A stretch of DNA of 37,535 nt from the NCBI GenBank assembly GCA_012270555.1, contig JAAXIC010000020.1:1-37535 (forward strand). Reading direction: 5' to 3'. Positions 1 to 8,305 of the stretch are shown here, one piece after another (the first letter of the stretch is position 1; each line of letters opens with the position of its first letter). The stretch comes from Chloroflexota bacterium. GTDB lineage: Bacteria; Chloroflexota; UBA11872; VXOZ01. Position numbers and translations under genes: made by a program. A model generated the notes under the pieces. It did no database searches and was not told the DNA's origin. It saw only the letters and a program-made list of their open reading frames with translations.

Positions 1-107
1 TGTCAACGAATTAGTCAACATTTACATTTCCGACAGCCACTGAGCCTGCCTCGTGCTTGATACGAGAGCGAAAGGAAAGACGGAAAGGCCACGGAGAGCT
101 TGAGAAC

Positions 108-134
108 CCGTTCGTGCTGAGCTTGTCGAAGCAC
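108..134 (+). repeat. Short palindromic repeat, family A
   Basis: This copy of a dispersed element has the core GTTCGTGCTGAGCTTGTCGA. Related copies lie at 7035-7067 (inverted), 9345-9377 and 33735-33765, always outside genes. Their flanks usually read GTTC...GAAC, so the unit folds into a short hairpin. The rest of 1-198 shows no gene that I can support. Confidence 0.7.
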
Positions 135-198
135 CTACTGAATCGTGGTGCCCATCTACGCACCGGCCAGCCGCATCGCACGCTTCAGCCCCATCCCT

Positions 199-1233
199 TC
201 AACGGGAGAGCACCGCACGGTCACGCTCGGCCAACGGCAGGTGCACCCGCGCGCCGCTGGAAGCGTGGGAAGCGTACACCGCAAGGGCGAGTTCGAGCGC
301 CGCGCGCCCGACGCGGCTGTCGGAGCTACTGGGACGGTCGTTCTCAATGCATTGGACTATCTCTTCAACGGCGCCCTGCATGCCGCTGCGCGGGTAGGCG
401 ACCAGCGGAAACGGCCGCTTGACCATGGTGCGGGTGGCGGAATCGAAGGTGAAGAACTCCGTATCGCTGCTGCTGAGGCGCAGCCGACCGGCGGTGCCAA
501 TGACATCAATTTCAAAGACCGGGCCGCTCTGGCCGTCGATGAAGCCCATCACGCCGTTATGGAAACCGACATACGCGGTGCCGCCGGCATCAGAGGCCAC
601 GTCGGCGCCGGGCGCGAGAGTGCCCATTACCCAGGCGGCCGGACTCTGGCTGAACATGAGCATTACGTCGAGCCAATGAATGCCCGTATGCAGCAGCACG
701 CCGGCAAAATGGGCCGAGATGGTGCGGACGTTGCCGATGCGGCCGTCTTCAATAAGCGCAAGCGCGGTCTCGTAGTAGGGGTCCCAACGCCGCGTGTGAT
801 TGATAACAAGCTTGACACGGTGTTCGTCACACGCGGCGATCATGGCGTCGGCTTCGGCAAGGCTCGTGGCCATGGCTTTTTCACAGAAGACCGCTTTGAC
901 TCCTGCCTGGGCCGCCGCCTGCGTGACTGGCGCATGGAGGGGCGCGTGCGTGCAGACGCTTACAATGTCGAGGTCTTCACTGTGCAGCATTTCCTCATAC
1001 GAAGTGTAGGTTGCAATCTCGCCAAAGACCGGCTGCCACTGTGCGACATACGCTGCGGTCTTCTCGGAATCGATGTCAGCGACGGCGCAAACACGCGTCT
1101 GCGGCACGGCGGCGTAGGCATGGGTGTGGGAGTAGGGCAGCAACAGGCGTCCCGCGTAACCGGCCACTTCTTCCTGAATGCTGCTGGCTACACGCCCCAG
1201 ACCGACGATGCCTACCCGATACGTGGCTGCCAT
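199..1233 (-). CDS. Gfo/Idh/MocA-family NAD(P)-dependent oxidoreductase
   Basis: This is a predicted cytoplasmic dehydrogenase of 344 residues acting on a sugar, inositol or related polyol; the substrate cannot be told from sequence. The N-terminal Rossmann fold shows the dinucleotide motif GIVGLG at residues 8-13. The usual EKP motif reads EKAM at about 118-121, which is a deviation. The C-terminal domain carries HTGIHWLD at about 182-189, placed like the family's conserved His region. The ATG at 1233 is preferred over the GTG at 1260 because AGGAGGA lies 11 bases before it. The gene is divergent from the nitrilase gene and stands alone. Two relatives occur at 7138-8118 and 17585-18775. The family is certain, the reaction unknown. 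Confidence 0.88.
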   Translation of the reverse strand: MAATYRVGIVGLGRVASSIQEEVAGYAGRLLLPYSHTHAYAAVPQTRVCAVADIDSEKTAAYVAQWQPVFGEIATYTSYEEMLHSEDLDIVSVCTHAPLHAPVTQAAAQAGVKAVFCEKAMATSLAEADAMIAACDEHRVKLVINHTRRWDPYYETALALIEDGRIGNVRTISAHFAGVLLHTGIHWLDVMLMFSQSPAAWVMGTLAPGADVASDAGGTAYVGFHNGVMGFIDGQSGPVFEIDVIGTAGRLRLSSSDTEFFTFDSATRTMVKRPFPLVAYPRSGMQGAVEEIVQCIENDRPSSSDSRVGRAALELALAVYASHASSGARVHLPLAERDRAVLSR

Positions 1234-1502
1234 GGGCCGCACGTCCTCCTGCCGAAACACTGCTCTCTTGCCTTGCGTCCTGCGATGAATAATATCTTAC
1301 ACAGTTTGTCCCTTGCCTTGCACGAATACCCCAAATTGCAAGAAGAGCACGAGAAAGTGGCTGGCGTAAGCAACAAGCAGGGCACTGAGGCCGAAAGCGT
1401 TGCACTAGCCCCCAAACTTGCCGCTCGCTACAATAATGGTGCGATTCGCGAGCAACCATGAGACTTAAGTATCAAGGATAGGCAGGGTTCCGGCGGCGCA
1501 AC

Positions 1503-2387
1503 ATGCTTCCCCAACGCACAAAGAATCCGCTCAAGTCATTCCGCATCGGTTTAGCGCAAATCAATCCCCATCTGGGCGATGTTGAGCGCAACATCCAGAA
1601 GCATCTGGACGTGATCGCCGAGGCGGAGGCGCAGGCCGTTGATCTGCTCGTGTTTCCAGAGCTTTCCCTTCACGGCTATTTCTTGGAAGACCTGGTTGCG
1701 GAGACGGCGTGCCGCTTGGATGATCCACGGCTAACGCCGCTCATTGCGGCTAGCGAAGGCATGAGCATCCTCATCGGCATGGTGGAGGAGTCCGCCGACC
1801 GGCGCTTCTACAATAGCGGCGTGTACCTGGAAGCCGGGCAGGTGCACCACGTCCACCGCAAGGTGTACCTCGTCACCTACGGCATGTTCGACGAGGGACG
1901 CTACCTGGCGGCTGGCGAGCACCTGCGGGCCTTTGACACACAGTTCGGACGTTGCGGCACCCTGATCTGCGAAGATTTCTGGCATCCGTCGGCGGTGAGT
2001 ATCGTCCACGCCGACGGGGCTGACCTGATCCTCGGCATCTCCAGCGGACCAGGACGCGGCGTGTCCGGTGAATCGCAAGACCTGCGCAGTGCGGAGACGT
2101 GGCACAATCTCAACAATCTCTACGCCCGCATGTGCACGAATTACGTGGTGTATTGCAATCGCGTGGGGTATGAGGACGGCGTCAACTTCTGGGGCGGATC
2201 GGAAGTTGTGGGGCCCGATGGCTCAGTGCTTGTGCGCGCGCCGTATTTCGAGGAGACGCTGGTGACCGCCGAGATTTCGCCAGATGCCTTGCGCCGCCAG
2301 CGGTCGCTCCTGCCGTTGCTGCGGGACGAGCGGCTGGACCTTACGTATCGCGAATTGCGCCGCATCTATCGCGAGCGGTACGCATGA
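1503..2387 (+). CDS. Nitrilase-superfamily amidohydrolase, likely glutaminase partner of NadE
   Basis: This 294-residue carbon-nitrogen hydrolase has the complete Glu-Lys-Cys triad: E53 in [10 protein letters not shown]120 in HRKVYL and C156 in LICEDFW. Its stop overlaps the nadE start as ATGA, so the two genes are almost surely translated together. In many bacteria a nitrilase-type domain is fused to the N-terminus of NadE and releases ammonia from glutamine for NAD synthesis. Here the two halves are separate genes in the same order. I infer that this protein is the glutaminase subunit. A free-standing amidase with another substrate remains possible. The ribosome-binding site is weak. Confidence 0.82.
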   Translation: MLPQRTKNPLKSFRIGLAQINPHLGDVERNIQKHLDVIAEAEAQAVDLLVFPELSLHGYFLEDLVAETACRLDDPRLTPLIAASEGMSILIGMVEESADRRFYNSGVYLEAGQVHHVHRKVYLVTYGMFDEGRYLAAGEHLRAFDTQFGRCGTLICEDFWHPSAVSIVHADGADLILGISSGPGRGVSGESQDLRSAETWHNLNNLYARMCTNYVVYCNRVGYEDGVNFWGGSEVVGPDGSVLVRAPYFEETLVTAEISPDALRRQRSLLPLLRDERLDLTYRELRRIYRERYA

Positions 2388-3244
2388 CGATGGATTCCAA
2401 GACAGACCTTATCGCGAAAGCGCGGACCGCGCTCGACCTTAACCTGCCGCTCACCGTGGAGATTCTCCACAGTTTTATACGCAACGAGGTGCACAAGTTC
2501 GGCTTTACGCGTGCCGTACTAAACCTCTCCGGTGGCATCGATTCCGCGCTCTCTGCCTATCTAGCGGCAGGCGCACTAGGGCCGGAAAACGTGCTGGCGC
2601 TGCTGTTGCCCTACCGCGCCTCGAACCCTGACAGCCGGAGTGACGCCGAAGCCGTAGTGGAGGCTTTGGGGATTTCAGCAAGTCTCCTGGACATTACACC
2701 ATTGGTTGACCCGTACTTTGCCGAGTTTGCCGATATGGACGTGAAGCGGCGCGGCAACGTGATGGCGCGGGCGCGCATGATCGTCCTCTACGACCAGTCG
2801 GTCGCATTCGACAGCCTGCCGCTGGGCACGAGCAATAAGACCGAACTGCTCCTGGGCTATAGCACCCTCCACGGCGACATGGCGAGCGCCGTAAACCCCA
2901 TTGGCGATCTCTACAAGACCCAGGTACGACAATTGTCCCGCCATTTGGGCATCCCGGAGGCAATCATAAAAAAACCGCCGAGCGCCGATCTCTGGCCGGG
3001 ACAGTCGGATGAGGGCGAGTTGGGGTTCGCGTATGAAGATGTCGATCATCTGCTGTACCTGCTGGTAGACGAGCGCTACCGGCCTGAAGAACTGATAGCG
3101 TCCGGTTTCGAGAGGCAGTTCGTTGAGGACGTGACGCGCGTGGTGCAGTCCATGCAGTACAAGCGGCGTCCGCCTATCATCGCCAAGCTCTCCCAACGCA
3201 CCATCGAGCGCGACTTTCGTTACCCCCGCGATTGGGGACGTTAG
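2384..3244 (+). CDS. nadE: NAD(+) synthetase, synthetase domain only
   Basis: This enzyme amidates nicotinic acid adenine dinucleotide to NAD, the last step of NAD biosynthesis, in the cytoplasm. The protein has 286 residues and the PP-loop SGGIDSA at 49-55. Further family motifs are [18 protein letters not shown] and [15 protein letters not shown], which contact the adenylated intermediate and ATP. The length fits a NadE without the fused glutaminase domain; that domain is encoded by the preceding gene, which overlaps by four bases. Ammonia may therefore be passed from the partner protein, or free ammonia may be used. The gene ends at 3244, just before a hairpin-rich spacer. Confidence 0.93.
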   Translation: MTMDSKTDLIAKARTALDLNLPLTVEILHSFIRNEVHKFGFTRAVLNLSGGIDSALSAYLAAGALGPENVLALLLPYRASNPDSRSDAEAVVEALGISASLLDITPLVDPYFAEFADMDVKRRGNVMARARMIVLYDQSVAFDSLPLGTSNKTELLLGYSTLHGDMASAVNPIGDLYKTQVRQLSRHLGIPEAIIKKPPSADLWPGQSDEGELGFAYEDVDHLLYLLVDERYRPEELIASGFERQFVEDVTRVVQSMQYKRRPPIIAKLSQRTIERDFRYPRDWGR

Positions 3245-3248
3245 GTTC

Positions 3249-3367
3249 CCCTCTCGCTAGAGAGAGCAATTCCTCGACGGAGGATACGGTTTCTTGTGGA
3301 GGAAGCAGCCTTCCGTGGGAGAATGCGCCTTCTCATGGAGAGTGCAGTCTTTCATTGAAGGAAGTCG
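3249..3367. repeat. Degenerate tandem array of about six 20-nt mini-hairpins
   Basis: Six consecutive units of 19-21 bases can be aligned, starting near 3249, 3270, 3290, 3309, 3328 and 3348. Each has a pyrimidine-rich left arm (such as TTCCTC), a 3-5 base loop and a purine-rich right arm (such as GGAGGA), followed by a short linker such as GCAG or TACGG. The arms differ between units, but each unit can still pair with itself. The array lies between nadE and rsmI and could serve as a terminator or RNA-stability element. Confidence 0.55.
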
Positions 3368-3398
3368 TTTGTGATTCGCGAAGTAGCGCGGCTGAATC

Positions 3399-3431
3399 CC
3401 CTCTCCCTCGAGGGAGAGGGTTAAGGGTGAG
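3399..3431. repeat. Palindrome with CTCTCCC arms and GGGTGAGGG tail
   Basis: Bases 3399-3420 form a perfect 22-base palindrome with arms CCCTCTCCCTC and GAGGGAGAGGG, followed by TTAAGGGTGAGGG. This is a member of the stem-loop family that recurs at 10940, 13782, 20734, 21190, 22802, 28050, 29800 and 29960. Confidence 0.75.
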
Positions 3432-3499
3432 GGTGTTCTTCCACCAACCAGCCCCATTTCGACTGCAAGGCGATAGTGAGAAAGGCGCAATCGGCAGCA

Positions 3500-4180
3500 A
3501 TGCCCGGTCTGCTCTACATCGTAGCCACACCCATCGGCAACCTGGAAGACATTACCTTGCGGGCGGTGCGCATTCTCCGTGAGGTGGACGTGATAGCCGC
3601 CGAGGACACCCGCCACACGCGCAAGCTGCTCGCGCACTTGGACATCCATACGCTGCTTACCAGCTTCCACGCTCATAGCGGGACCGCCCGTTTGGAGCGC
3701 ATTCTGCAGATTCTGGAAGAGGGCAAGAGCGTCGCCTTGGTCACCGACGCCGGTACGCCCGGCATCGCCGATCCGGGACAACCCCTGATCGCCGCCGCCG
3801 TGGAGAAAGAGATTCCGGTAATTCCGTTGCCGGGGCCAACCGCAGCCGCAGCTGCCGTGTCTGTCGCTGGGTTTCCGGGGAGCATGTTTTGCTTCCTCGG
3901 CTTCTTGCCGGGCCGATCCTCCCGTCGCAAGCGATTGTTGGAGAGCGTGGCAGACCTTCCGTTTACGCTTGTGATCTACGCCTCGCCTTACCGAATGCTG
4001 GAAGACCTTGAAACCTGCCTCACGTGTCTGGGCGATCGTGAAGTCGTGGTCGCCCGCGAGTTGACCAAAGTCCACGAAGAAATCTTGCGCGGTACGATTG
4101 CGGAGACAATTGCGCACTTTACGGACGTACAGCCGCGCGGAGAATTCACACTAGTGGTGCGCGGTGTGAGTGTGCGCTAG
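3500..4180 (+). CDS. rsmI: 16S rRNA (cytidine1402-2'-O)-methyltransferase
   Basis: RsmI uses S-adenosylmethionine to methylate the ribose of C1402 in the decoding centre of 16S rRNA. The 226-residue product shows the tetrapyrrole-methylase fold motifs: VATPIGNLEDIT near the N-terminus, AEDTRHTRKLL, TDAGTPGIADPG and LPLPGPTAA-like glycine loops. It ends with the acidic ELTKVHEE segment typical of RsmI. The ATG at 3500 fits the family start (MPGLLYIVATPIGN) better than the upstream GTG at 3476, and a GAAAGG stretch lies before it. Length is slightly short compared with longer RsmI proteins of about 280 residues, so the C-terminal extension is missing. Confidence 0.93.
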   Translation: MPGLLYIVATPIGNLEDITLRAVRILREVDVIAAEDTRHTRKLLAHLDIHTLLTSFHAHSGTARLERILQILEEGKSVALVTDAGTPGIADPGQPLIAAAVEKEIPVIPLPGPTAAAAAVSVAGFPGSMFCFLGFLPGRSSRRKRLLESVADLPFTLVIYASPYRMLEDLETCLTCLGDREVVVARELTKVHEEILRGTIAETIAHFTDVQPRGEFTLVVRGVSVR

Positions 4181-4510
4181 GGAGCGTATAATTCACCTTA
4201 GCCCGCCGGGCATGGGTTGTATCTGACAGGATCTAGGAGCACTGACTGCCGTACAACCGTAGCATACGGTGCCCAGTAGAGCAGGTCCGATTGAGTCAAT
4301 CCCCATTGGGATCTTCAATAGCATGGTGGCCGCAGGGAAGGATGTCTTGCCGCGCCAAGGCGGCTCAGGTTGCAAACCTGTGCAACCGGAGGTGGCCGCT
4401 GTGAGGGTTGCTAATGCTTGAAATGCGGCGACAAAGATGATGACCGCGGGCACCCGTTAGACTGATTGCGATTGAGACAACGACAATAGCATTCATGGGA
4501 GAAAGAGCGC
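4181..4510. other. 330-base spacer, possible decayed coding remnant
   Basis: No convincing gene is present. On the plus strand one frame from about 4260 to 4420 stays open without a stop, and an antisense frame is open from 4453 to 4193, but neither has a ribosome-binding site or a recognisable protein. A CAGGTTGCAAACCTG palindrome sits at about 4370-4386, related to the arms of the 10805-11026 element. The spacer probably holds the promoter of the aminotransferase gene, but no clear -35/-10 pair is visible. Confidence 0.4.
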
Positions 4511-5752
4511 ATGACTGAGAAACTCGCCCACGACGGCGGCACGCCGGTGCGCACGGCGCCGTTTCCTACCTGGCCGGTCTGGGACGGCGTGGATGAGAAA
4601 GCGATCCTGGAGGCGCTGCGTTCCGGCGTGTGGGGACGCAATACCGGGTCACAGGTAGTAGAGTTTGAAGAGGAATTCGCGGCCTTTCAAGGCACGAAGT
4701 ACTGCATTGCTTTGGTTAACGGCACGTGCGCGTTGGAGCTCGGCCTGCGGGTGCTGGACGTGGAATACGGCGACGAGGTTATCTGCCCGTCGTATACGTT
4801 CGTTGCCACGCCCGCCGCGCCTTTGTTCTTAGGCGCCATTCCGGTCTTTGCCGACATCGACCCCGCTACCTTCGAGCTCGATCCCGCTTCGGTTGAGGCC
4901 GCCATCACGCCCCGCACGAAGGCCATCATTCCGGTGCACATCGCCGGTCAGCCGCCCGACATGGACGGCATCCTGGCGGTGGGGAAGAAGCACAACCTGC
5001 GCGTGCTGGAAGACGCGGCCCAAGCCCACGGCGCTTCCTGGCGCGGCCAGGGAGCGGGCGGCGTCGGCGATCTCGGCAGCTTCAGCTTTCAATCGAGCAA
5101 GAACCTCAACTGCGGGGAGGGCGGCGCCATCTGCACGAACGACCAGGAGTTGGCCGAATTGACGTGGTCGGTGATGAACGTGGGGCGTCTGCGCGAAGGA
5201 GCCTGGTACCAGCACGAACGCCTAGGTTGGAACTACCGCCTGAGCGAATTCCACGGCGCGCTGCTGCGGGCACAACTCACCCGCGTGCCCGAGCAGATGG
5301 CAACGCGAGAAGCCAACGCACGCTACCTCGATACCCATCTGGCCGCGATTCCCGGCATCACTCCGCAACACCGCCCGCCAGAGGTGACCGGTCACGCTCA
5401 CCACCTCTACATGCTGCGCTACGATGAGTCGGCTTTTGGCGGCAACGACCGCGCTTCGTTCATCAAGGCGCTCAGCGCGGAAGGCATTCCCTGTTCCCCC
5501 GGCTACGACTGGCCCTGCCACGAGCAGAATGCCGTCAAGAATTCGGTGGAGGAAATCCTGCAAAAGCTCGGCCGCACGGACAACCCGCTCGACCGTCCTC
5601 TGCCCGTTACTGACCGCATCGCCCACGCGGAAGGGGTCTGGCTGCCTCAGAGCGTACTGCTCGCGGACGAGAAGGACATGCAGCAGATCGTCGACGCTGT
5701 GGCGAAAGTGCAACGGGCGTTCAGTATGGCAAGAGCCGCGGAAAAGGTCTGA
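4511..5752 (+). CDS. DegT/DnrJ/EryC1/StrS-family PLP aminotransferase
   Basis: This 413-residue protein belongs to the fold-type I PLP enzymes that aminate keto-sugars or related compounds. The Schiff-base lysine is K197 in FSFQSSKNLN. D168 in LEDAAQAHG is placed to contact the pyridine nitrogen, and CGEGGAI follows the lysine as in the family. The N-terminal GGTPVRTAPFP opening is common in members found beside Gfo/Idh dehydrogenases. GGGAGAAAG lies 5 bases before the ATG and supports the start. The gene stands alone on the plus strand; nearby Gfo/Idh and deacetylase genes suggest sugar or cyclitol metabolism rather than a polysaccharide cluster. Substrate unknown. Confidence 0.9.
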   Translation: MTEKLAHDGGTPVRTAPFPTWPVWDGVDEKAILEALRSGVWGRNTGSQVVEFEEEFAAFQGTKYCIALVNGTCALELGLRVLDVEYGDEVICPSYTFVATPAAPLFLGAIPVFADIDPATFELDPASVEAAITPRTKAIIPVHIAGQPPDMDGILAVGKKHNLRVLEDAAQAHGASWRGQGAGGVGDLGSFSFQSSKNLNCGEGGAICTNDQELAELTWSVMNVGRLREGAWYQHERLGWNYRLSEFHGALLRAQLTRVPEQMATREANARYLDTHLAAIPGITPQHRPPEVTGHAHHLYMLRYDESAFGGNDRASFIKALSAEGIPCSPGYDWPCHEQNAVKNSVEEILQKLGRTDNPLDRPLPVTDRIAHAEGVWLPQSVLLADEKDMQQIVDAVAKVQRAFSMARAAEKV

Positions 5753-5795
5753 TACCTCGATTTCCCGCGTGGTTCCCCGATTGTTGGCGATCCTT

Positions 5796-5820
5796 GTAGC
5801 GCGGGGGCTTGTCCCCCGCT
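5796..5820 (+). repeat. Palindromic repeat, family B (GCGGGGG...CCCCCGC)
   Basis: GTAGCGCGGGGGCTTGTCCC starts the copy and CCCCGCT closes it, forming a short hairpin. Related copies occur at 10878-10912, 11063-11112, 33673-33697 and 37485-37522. Confidence 0.65.
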
Positions 5821-5853
5821 CTTGATGCCCTTCATCGCGGATGATGAAGATGG

Positions 5854-5873
5854 ATTCCGGCTTCCGCCGGAAT
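5854..5873. repeat. Palindrome ATTCCGG/CCGGAAT
   Basis: The sequence ATTCCGGCTTCCGCCGGAAT has 7-base arms and is followed by GACG. It lies between converging genes and may act in termination. It resembles the common ATTCC...GGAAT intergenic repeats of many environmental genomes. Confidence 0.6.
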
Positions 5874-5904
5874 GACGAATCTCACAGACACAACTGTCAA
5901 TTCG

Positions 5905-5929
5905 TAGGGCACGATATATCGTGCCCCTA
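5905..5929. repeat. Palindrome GGGCACGA/TCGTGCCC
   Basis: The core GGGCACGATATATCGTGCCC is a perfect 20-base palindrome. A relative with a different centre (GCACGACATGCCGTGC) is at 33574-33603. This copy lies between the 3' ends of the aminotransferase and deacetylase genes and could be a bidirectional terminator. Confidence 0.65.
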
Positions 5930-6973
5930 TGTACTCGCGCTGAGCACGAACTCCGTGCCGTCCTCAACCGCCGCCGTCCAGACTATCGTGCCATCCTTCA
6001 TTTGTGATGAAACTGCGCCGCCGTTGACCGTGGCGTTGCGCCACGGCGTCTCTGCGCGAAAAGTCAGTTCGCGGGCGGTGACATCGTCACGAAGACCGTT
6101 CAGGCTGACCGTGCACGTGGCGCGGTCGGAGTCGTCTGCCATAACGGTCACAGAACAAGCGCGGCGCAGAAGCGTATACTCCACCACGTCTTCGGGCACG
6201 GTCGCCCAGAGTTCGTTGCCCCAGAGCGCGCGCACTTCGCGCAGGCGCGCGTCCAGGATAGCCGGCGTCATGCAGCGGTTCCAGAGGCTGGGACCGTTGG
6301 CCGCGGGCAGGCGGTCCACCACGATGTGTGAAATGTCCACCAGCCAGTTTCCGTGCGTATTCTCCTTTGTGAGTTCATTCAAGAAGGCGTCGCGCGAGTG
6401 GCGGTAGATTGAGACCGTCGGCTCTTCAAGCCAGCGCTCCATGTCGCGCCCAATGGTGTGGCGCATGATGTCCCATACGTCGTAGTCGGCGGTATTCCAG
6501 GGATTGCCGATGCTGAGCATGCCTTGGTAACCGGCATCTTTTGCCACAGGCAGGATCTTGTCGGCGATGCGCAGGTTGCCCCAGTAGGCAAAGAGCCGCA
6601 CCGGCGCGCCGGTGGCTTTCTCCAGTTCCCACTTGCTCAGGCGCACTTCCAGGTCGAGGTCGATGCCGTCCTGGTCGGTGGGCACGTGGGTGTGGGAGTG
6701 GCTGCTGATGGTCCAGCCCTTGTTGATGAGAAAGCGCAGTTGTTCCGGGTTCATATAAAAGACTTCCCGCATCGAGGTGCCGCGCACCAGACGCTGCTGT
6801 CCCAGGTGCCCGCTCACGGTGCAGACGTGCCCCGGAATGCCGTGCTCCTCGTGAATGGGAAACGAGTTGCAAATGGCGTCGATGGTGCCTTCGTCGTAGG
6901 TCATGGAATAGACGAACTGGGCGTCGTGTTTCCAGGGGGTGATTTCGACTTGGATGTTGGTTGGGGTGCTCAC
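5927..6973 (-). CDS. Polysaccharide-deacetylase-like (NodB-fold) protein
   Basis: The 348-residue protein looks like a member of the carbohydrate esterase 4 / NodB-fold group. D27 in MTYDEGTIDA corresponds to the catalytic or metal-binding Asp, and SHSHTH at 91-96 supplies the HxxxH zinc ligands. A later segment, FAYWGN, sits where the family has its substrate-groove motif. No signal peptide is visible, so it probably acts on a small intracellular substrate and not on cell wall. GTG at 6973 is the chosen start because AAGGAG lies six bases upstream; an in-frame ATG at 7042 lacks such a site. The second half (about 240-348) has a beta-rich tail that I do not recognise. Confidence 0.75.
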   Translation of the reverse strand: MSTPTNIQVEITPWKHDAQFVYSMTYDEGTIDAICNSFPIHEEHGIPGHVCTVSGHLGQQRLVRGTSMREVFYMNPEQLRFLINKGWTISSHSHTHVPTDQDGIDLDLEVRLSKWELEKATGAPVRLFAYWGNLRIADKILPVAKDAGYQGMLSIGNPWNTADYDVWDIMRHTIGRDMERWLEEPTVSIYRHSRDAFLNELTKENTHGNWLVDISHIVVDRLPAANGPSLWNRCMTPAILDARLREVRALWGNELWATVPEDVVEYTLLRRACSVTVMADDSDRATCTVSLNGLRDDVTARELTFRAETPWRNATVNGGAVSSQMKDGTIVWTAAVEDGTEFVLSAST

Positions 6974-7028
6974 GAAAGACTCCTTCTTTGTGCGGAGAGT
7001 GTGCGGACAAGCCTCTTTTGCACTTCCG

Positions 7029-7074
7029 CAGTTGCCGTTCATACTTCGACAGGCTCAGCACGAACGGCAACTGC
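7029..7074. repeat. Family A repeat extended to a 13-bp stem
   Basis: GCAGTTGCCGTTC at 7029-7041 pairs perfectly with GAACGGCAACTGC at 7062-7074, with the family A core (inverted) in the loop. It lies just upstream of the deacetylase gene and downstream of the Gfo/Idh gene. Confidence 0.75.
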
Positions 7075-7137
7075 TGCTGGCGCCACAAAGTTTGCCAGGA
7101 TAGTTCCTGTCTTCACTTAATTCAGACCACGAGAGGT

Positions 7138-8118
7138 TCACCTTGCCGTTCCACACGCCCGCAGGACGGTCTCCTGCGTAATGTAGTCGTGCTCCTTGGA
7201 ATAGGGGAATTCCATCTCACCGCGAATGCAAGCCGCGAGCTCGATTAGGTCATCCTCATAGCGCGGGATGTTCTCGAACGGCACGTCCTGCCAGCCGGCC
7301 TGGTAGCCGCCGCGCGGTTCATTGAGGAAGAGGCGTCCCGCCGGCGGCTCCAAGGGCGTCAGCACGATGCTGCCCTCGCTGCCGCACACAGCGAAGTGCC
7401 GCCGGTCCTTCGAGCCCTGCTCCAGCAGCGAACTTTCTATAATGCCAACAGCTTTCTCGTACTCCATGACAGCAACCGTATTGTCTTCCATGCTTACGTC
7501 AAACTGCCCGTCCCGGCGCAGGAAGGGCGTGACCTTCTCCGGCCGGCCCATGATGAGCGTGAGCATGTCGAGCAGGTGGCAGCCCAACTCGAGCATGATG
7601 CCACCGGGATACTGTGACAGCCGCTCGCGGGTGGCGGGATCGCTGGCGGAGTTGATGCCGCCGCGCACATAGTGCACGTCGCCCAGCCAGCCCTCGCTCA
7701 CTGCCTGACGCACCAGGTTGAAGCCGGGGTTGTAGCGGAACATGTAGCCCATCTGAATGATGAGGCCCTGCTGCGCCGCTTTGTCGAGCAACGCGCGCCA
7801 CCTGGGGAGGTCCATGCCCGCCGGCTTGTCGAGGTGGATGTGCTTGCCGGCAGCGATGGCCTTCTCGCCCAGCGGCAGCAATTGGGGCACCTCGCTCTCG
7901 ACGGCAATCATCTGGATAGTGGGGTCGTCGAAGACTTCCGCTTCCTCCAGCCATGTGAGGCCTTGCCAGCTCTCCTCCTGCTGGCGCTGCTGCCGCCAGC
8001 TATCGTCCGGCTCGCAGACGCCCACCAGTTCCCATTCAGGAAAGTTGCGCATTACGTTGAGCTTGCCTAAGGCATGCGAATGCCCGGTACCAAGCACGGC
8101 ACAGCGGATTGGCTTCAC
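7138..8118 (-). CDS. Gfo/Idh/MocA-family oxidoreductase
   Basis: A 326-residue NAD(P)-dependent dehydrogenase of the glucose-fructose oxidoreductase/inositol dehydrogenase family. The N-terminal nucleotide loop reads AVLGTGHSHALGK. The motif DKPAG (family EKP) is near residue 98, GYMFRYNP follows, and GCHLLDM carries the conserved His region of the C-terminal domain. The GTG start has GAGGTGAT about eight bases upstream. It lies in the same direction as the deacetylase gene, 160 bases before it, so the two may be cotranscribed. Substrate unknown. It is not a close copy of the 199-1233 protein; the motifs differ. Confidence 0.88.
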   Translation of the reverse strand: MKPIRCAVLGTGHSHALGKLNVMRNFPEWELVGVCEPDDSWRQQRQQEESWQGLTWLEEAEVFDDPTIQMIAVESEVPQLLPLGEKAIAAGKHIHLDKPAGMDLPRWRALLDKAAQQGLIIQMGYMFRYNPGFNLVRQAVSEGWLGDVHYVRGGINSASDPATRERLSQYPGGIMLELGCHLLDMLTLIMGRPEKVTPFLRRDGQFDVSMEDNTVAVMEYEKAVGIIESSLLEQGSKDRRHFAVCGSEGSIVLTPLEPPAGRLFLNEPRGGYQAGWQDVPFENIPRYEDDLIELAACIRGEMEFPYSKEHDYITQETVLRACGTAR

Positions 8119-8305
8119 GATCTCATCACCTCACCCTCGTATAGTCTGTACGTAAACTTGCCTGTCAGTATACTTGGCGGGTAGGCACGGTACAAAACAG
8201 GGGCAGGGTAATGGCGGCGCATGACGGTCAGCGGGGTGCACGTCTCGCTCTGCCTCTGTATGGTATAGATGGATACTGCTACTAAGAAAGAAGAAGGGGA
8301 GACTC

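Noticed and set aside
145-1461. 438-residue plus-strand frame
   Set aside because: It is antisense to the Gfo/Idh dehydrogenase, has no family motif and follows from the high GC content.
3249-3367. CRISPR array
   Set aside because: The units are degenerate, only about 20 bases long, each self-pairing, and there are no constant repeats with unique spacers or cas genes.
3257-4117. 286-residue minus-strand frame over rsmI
   Set aside because: It shadows rsmI. Its apparent C-terminal repeats are only the translated hairpin array.
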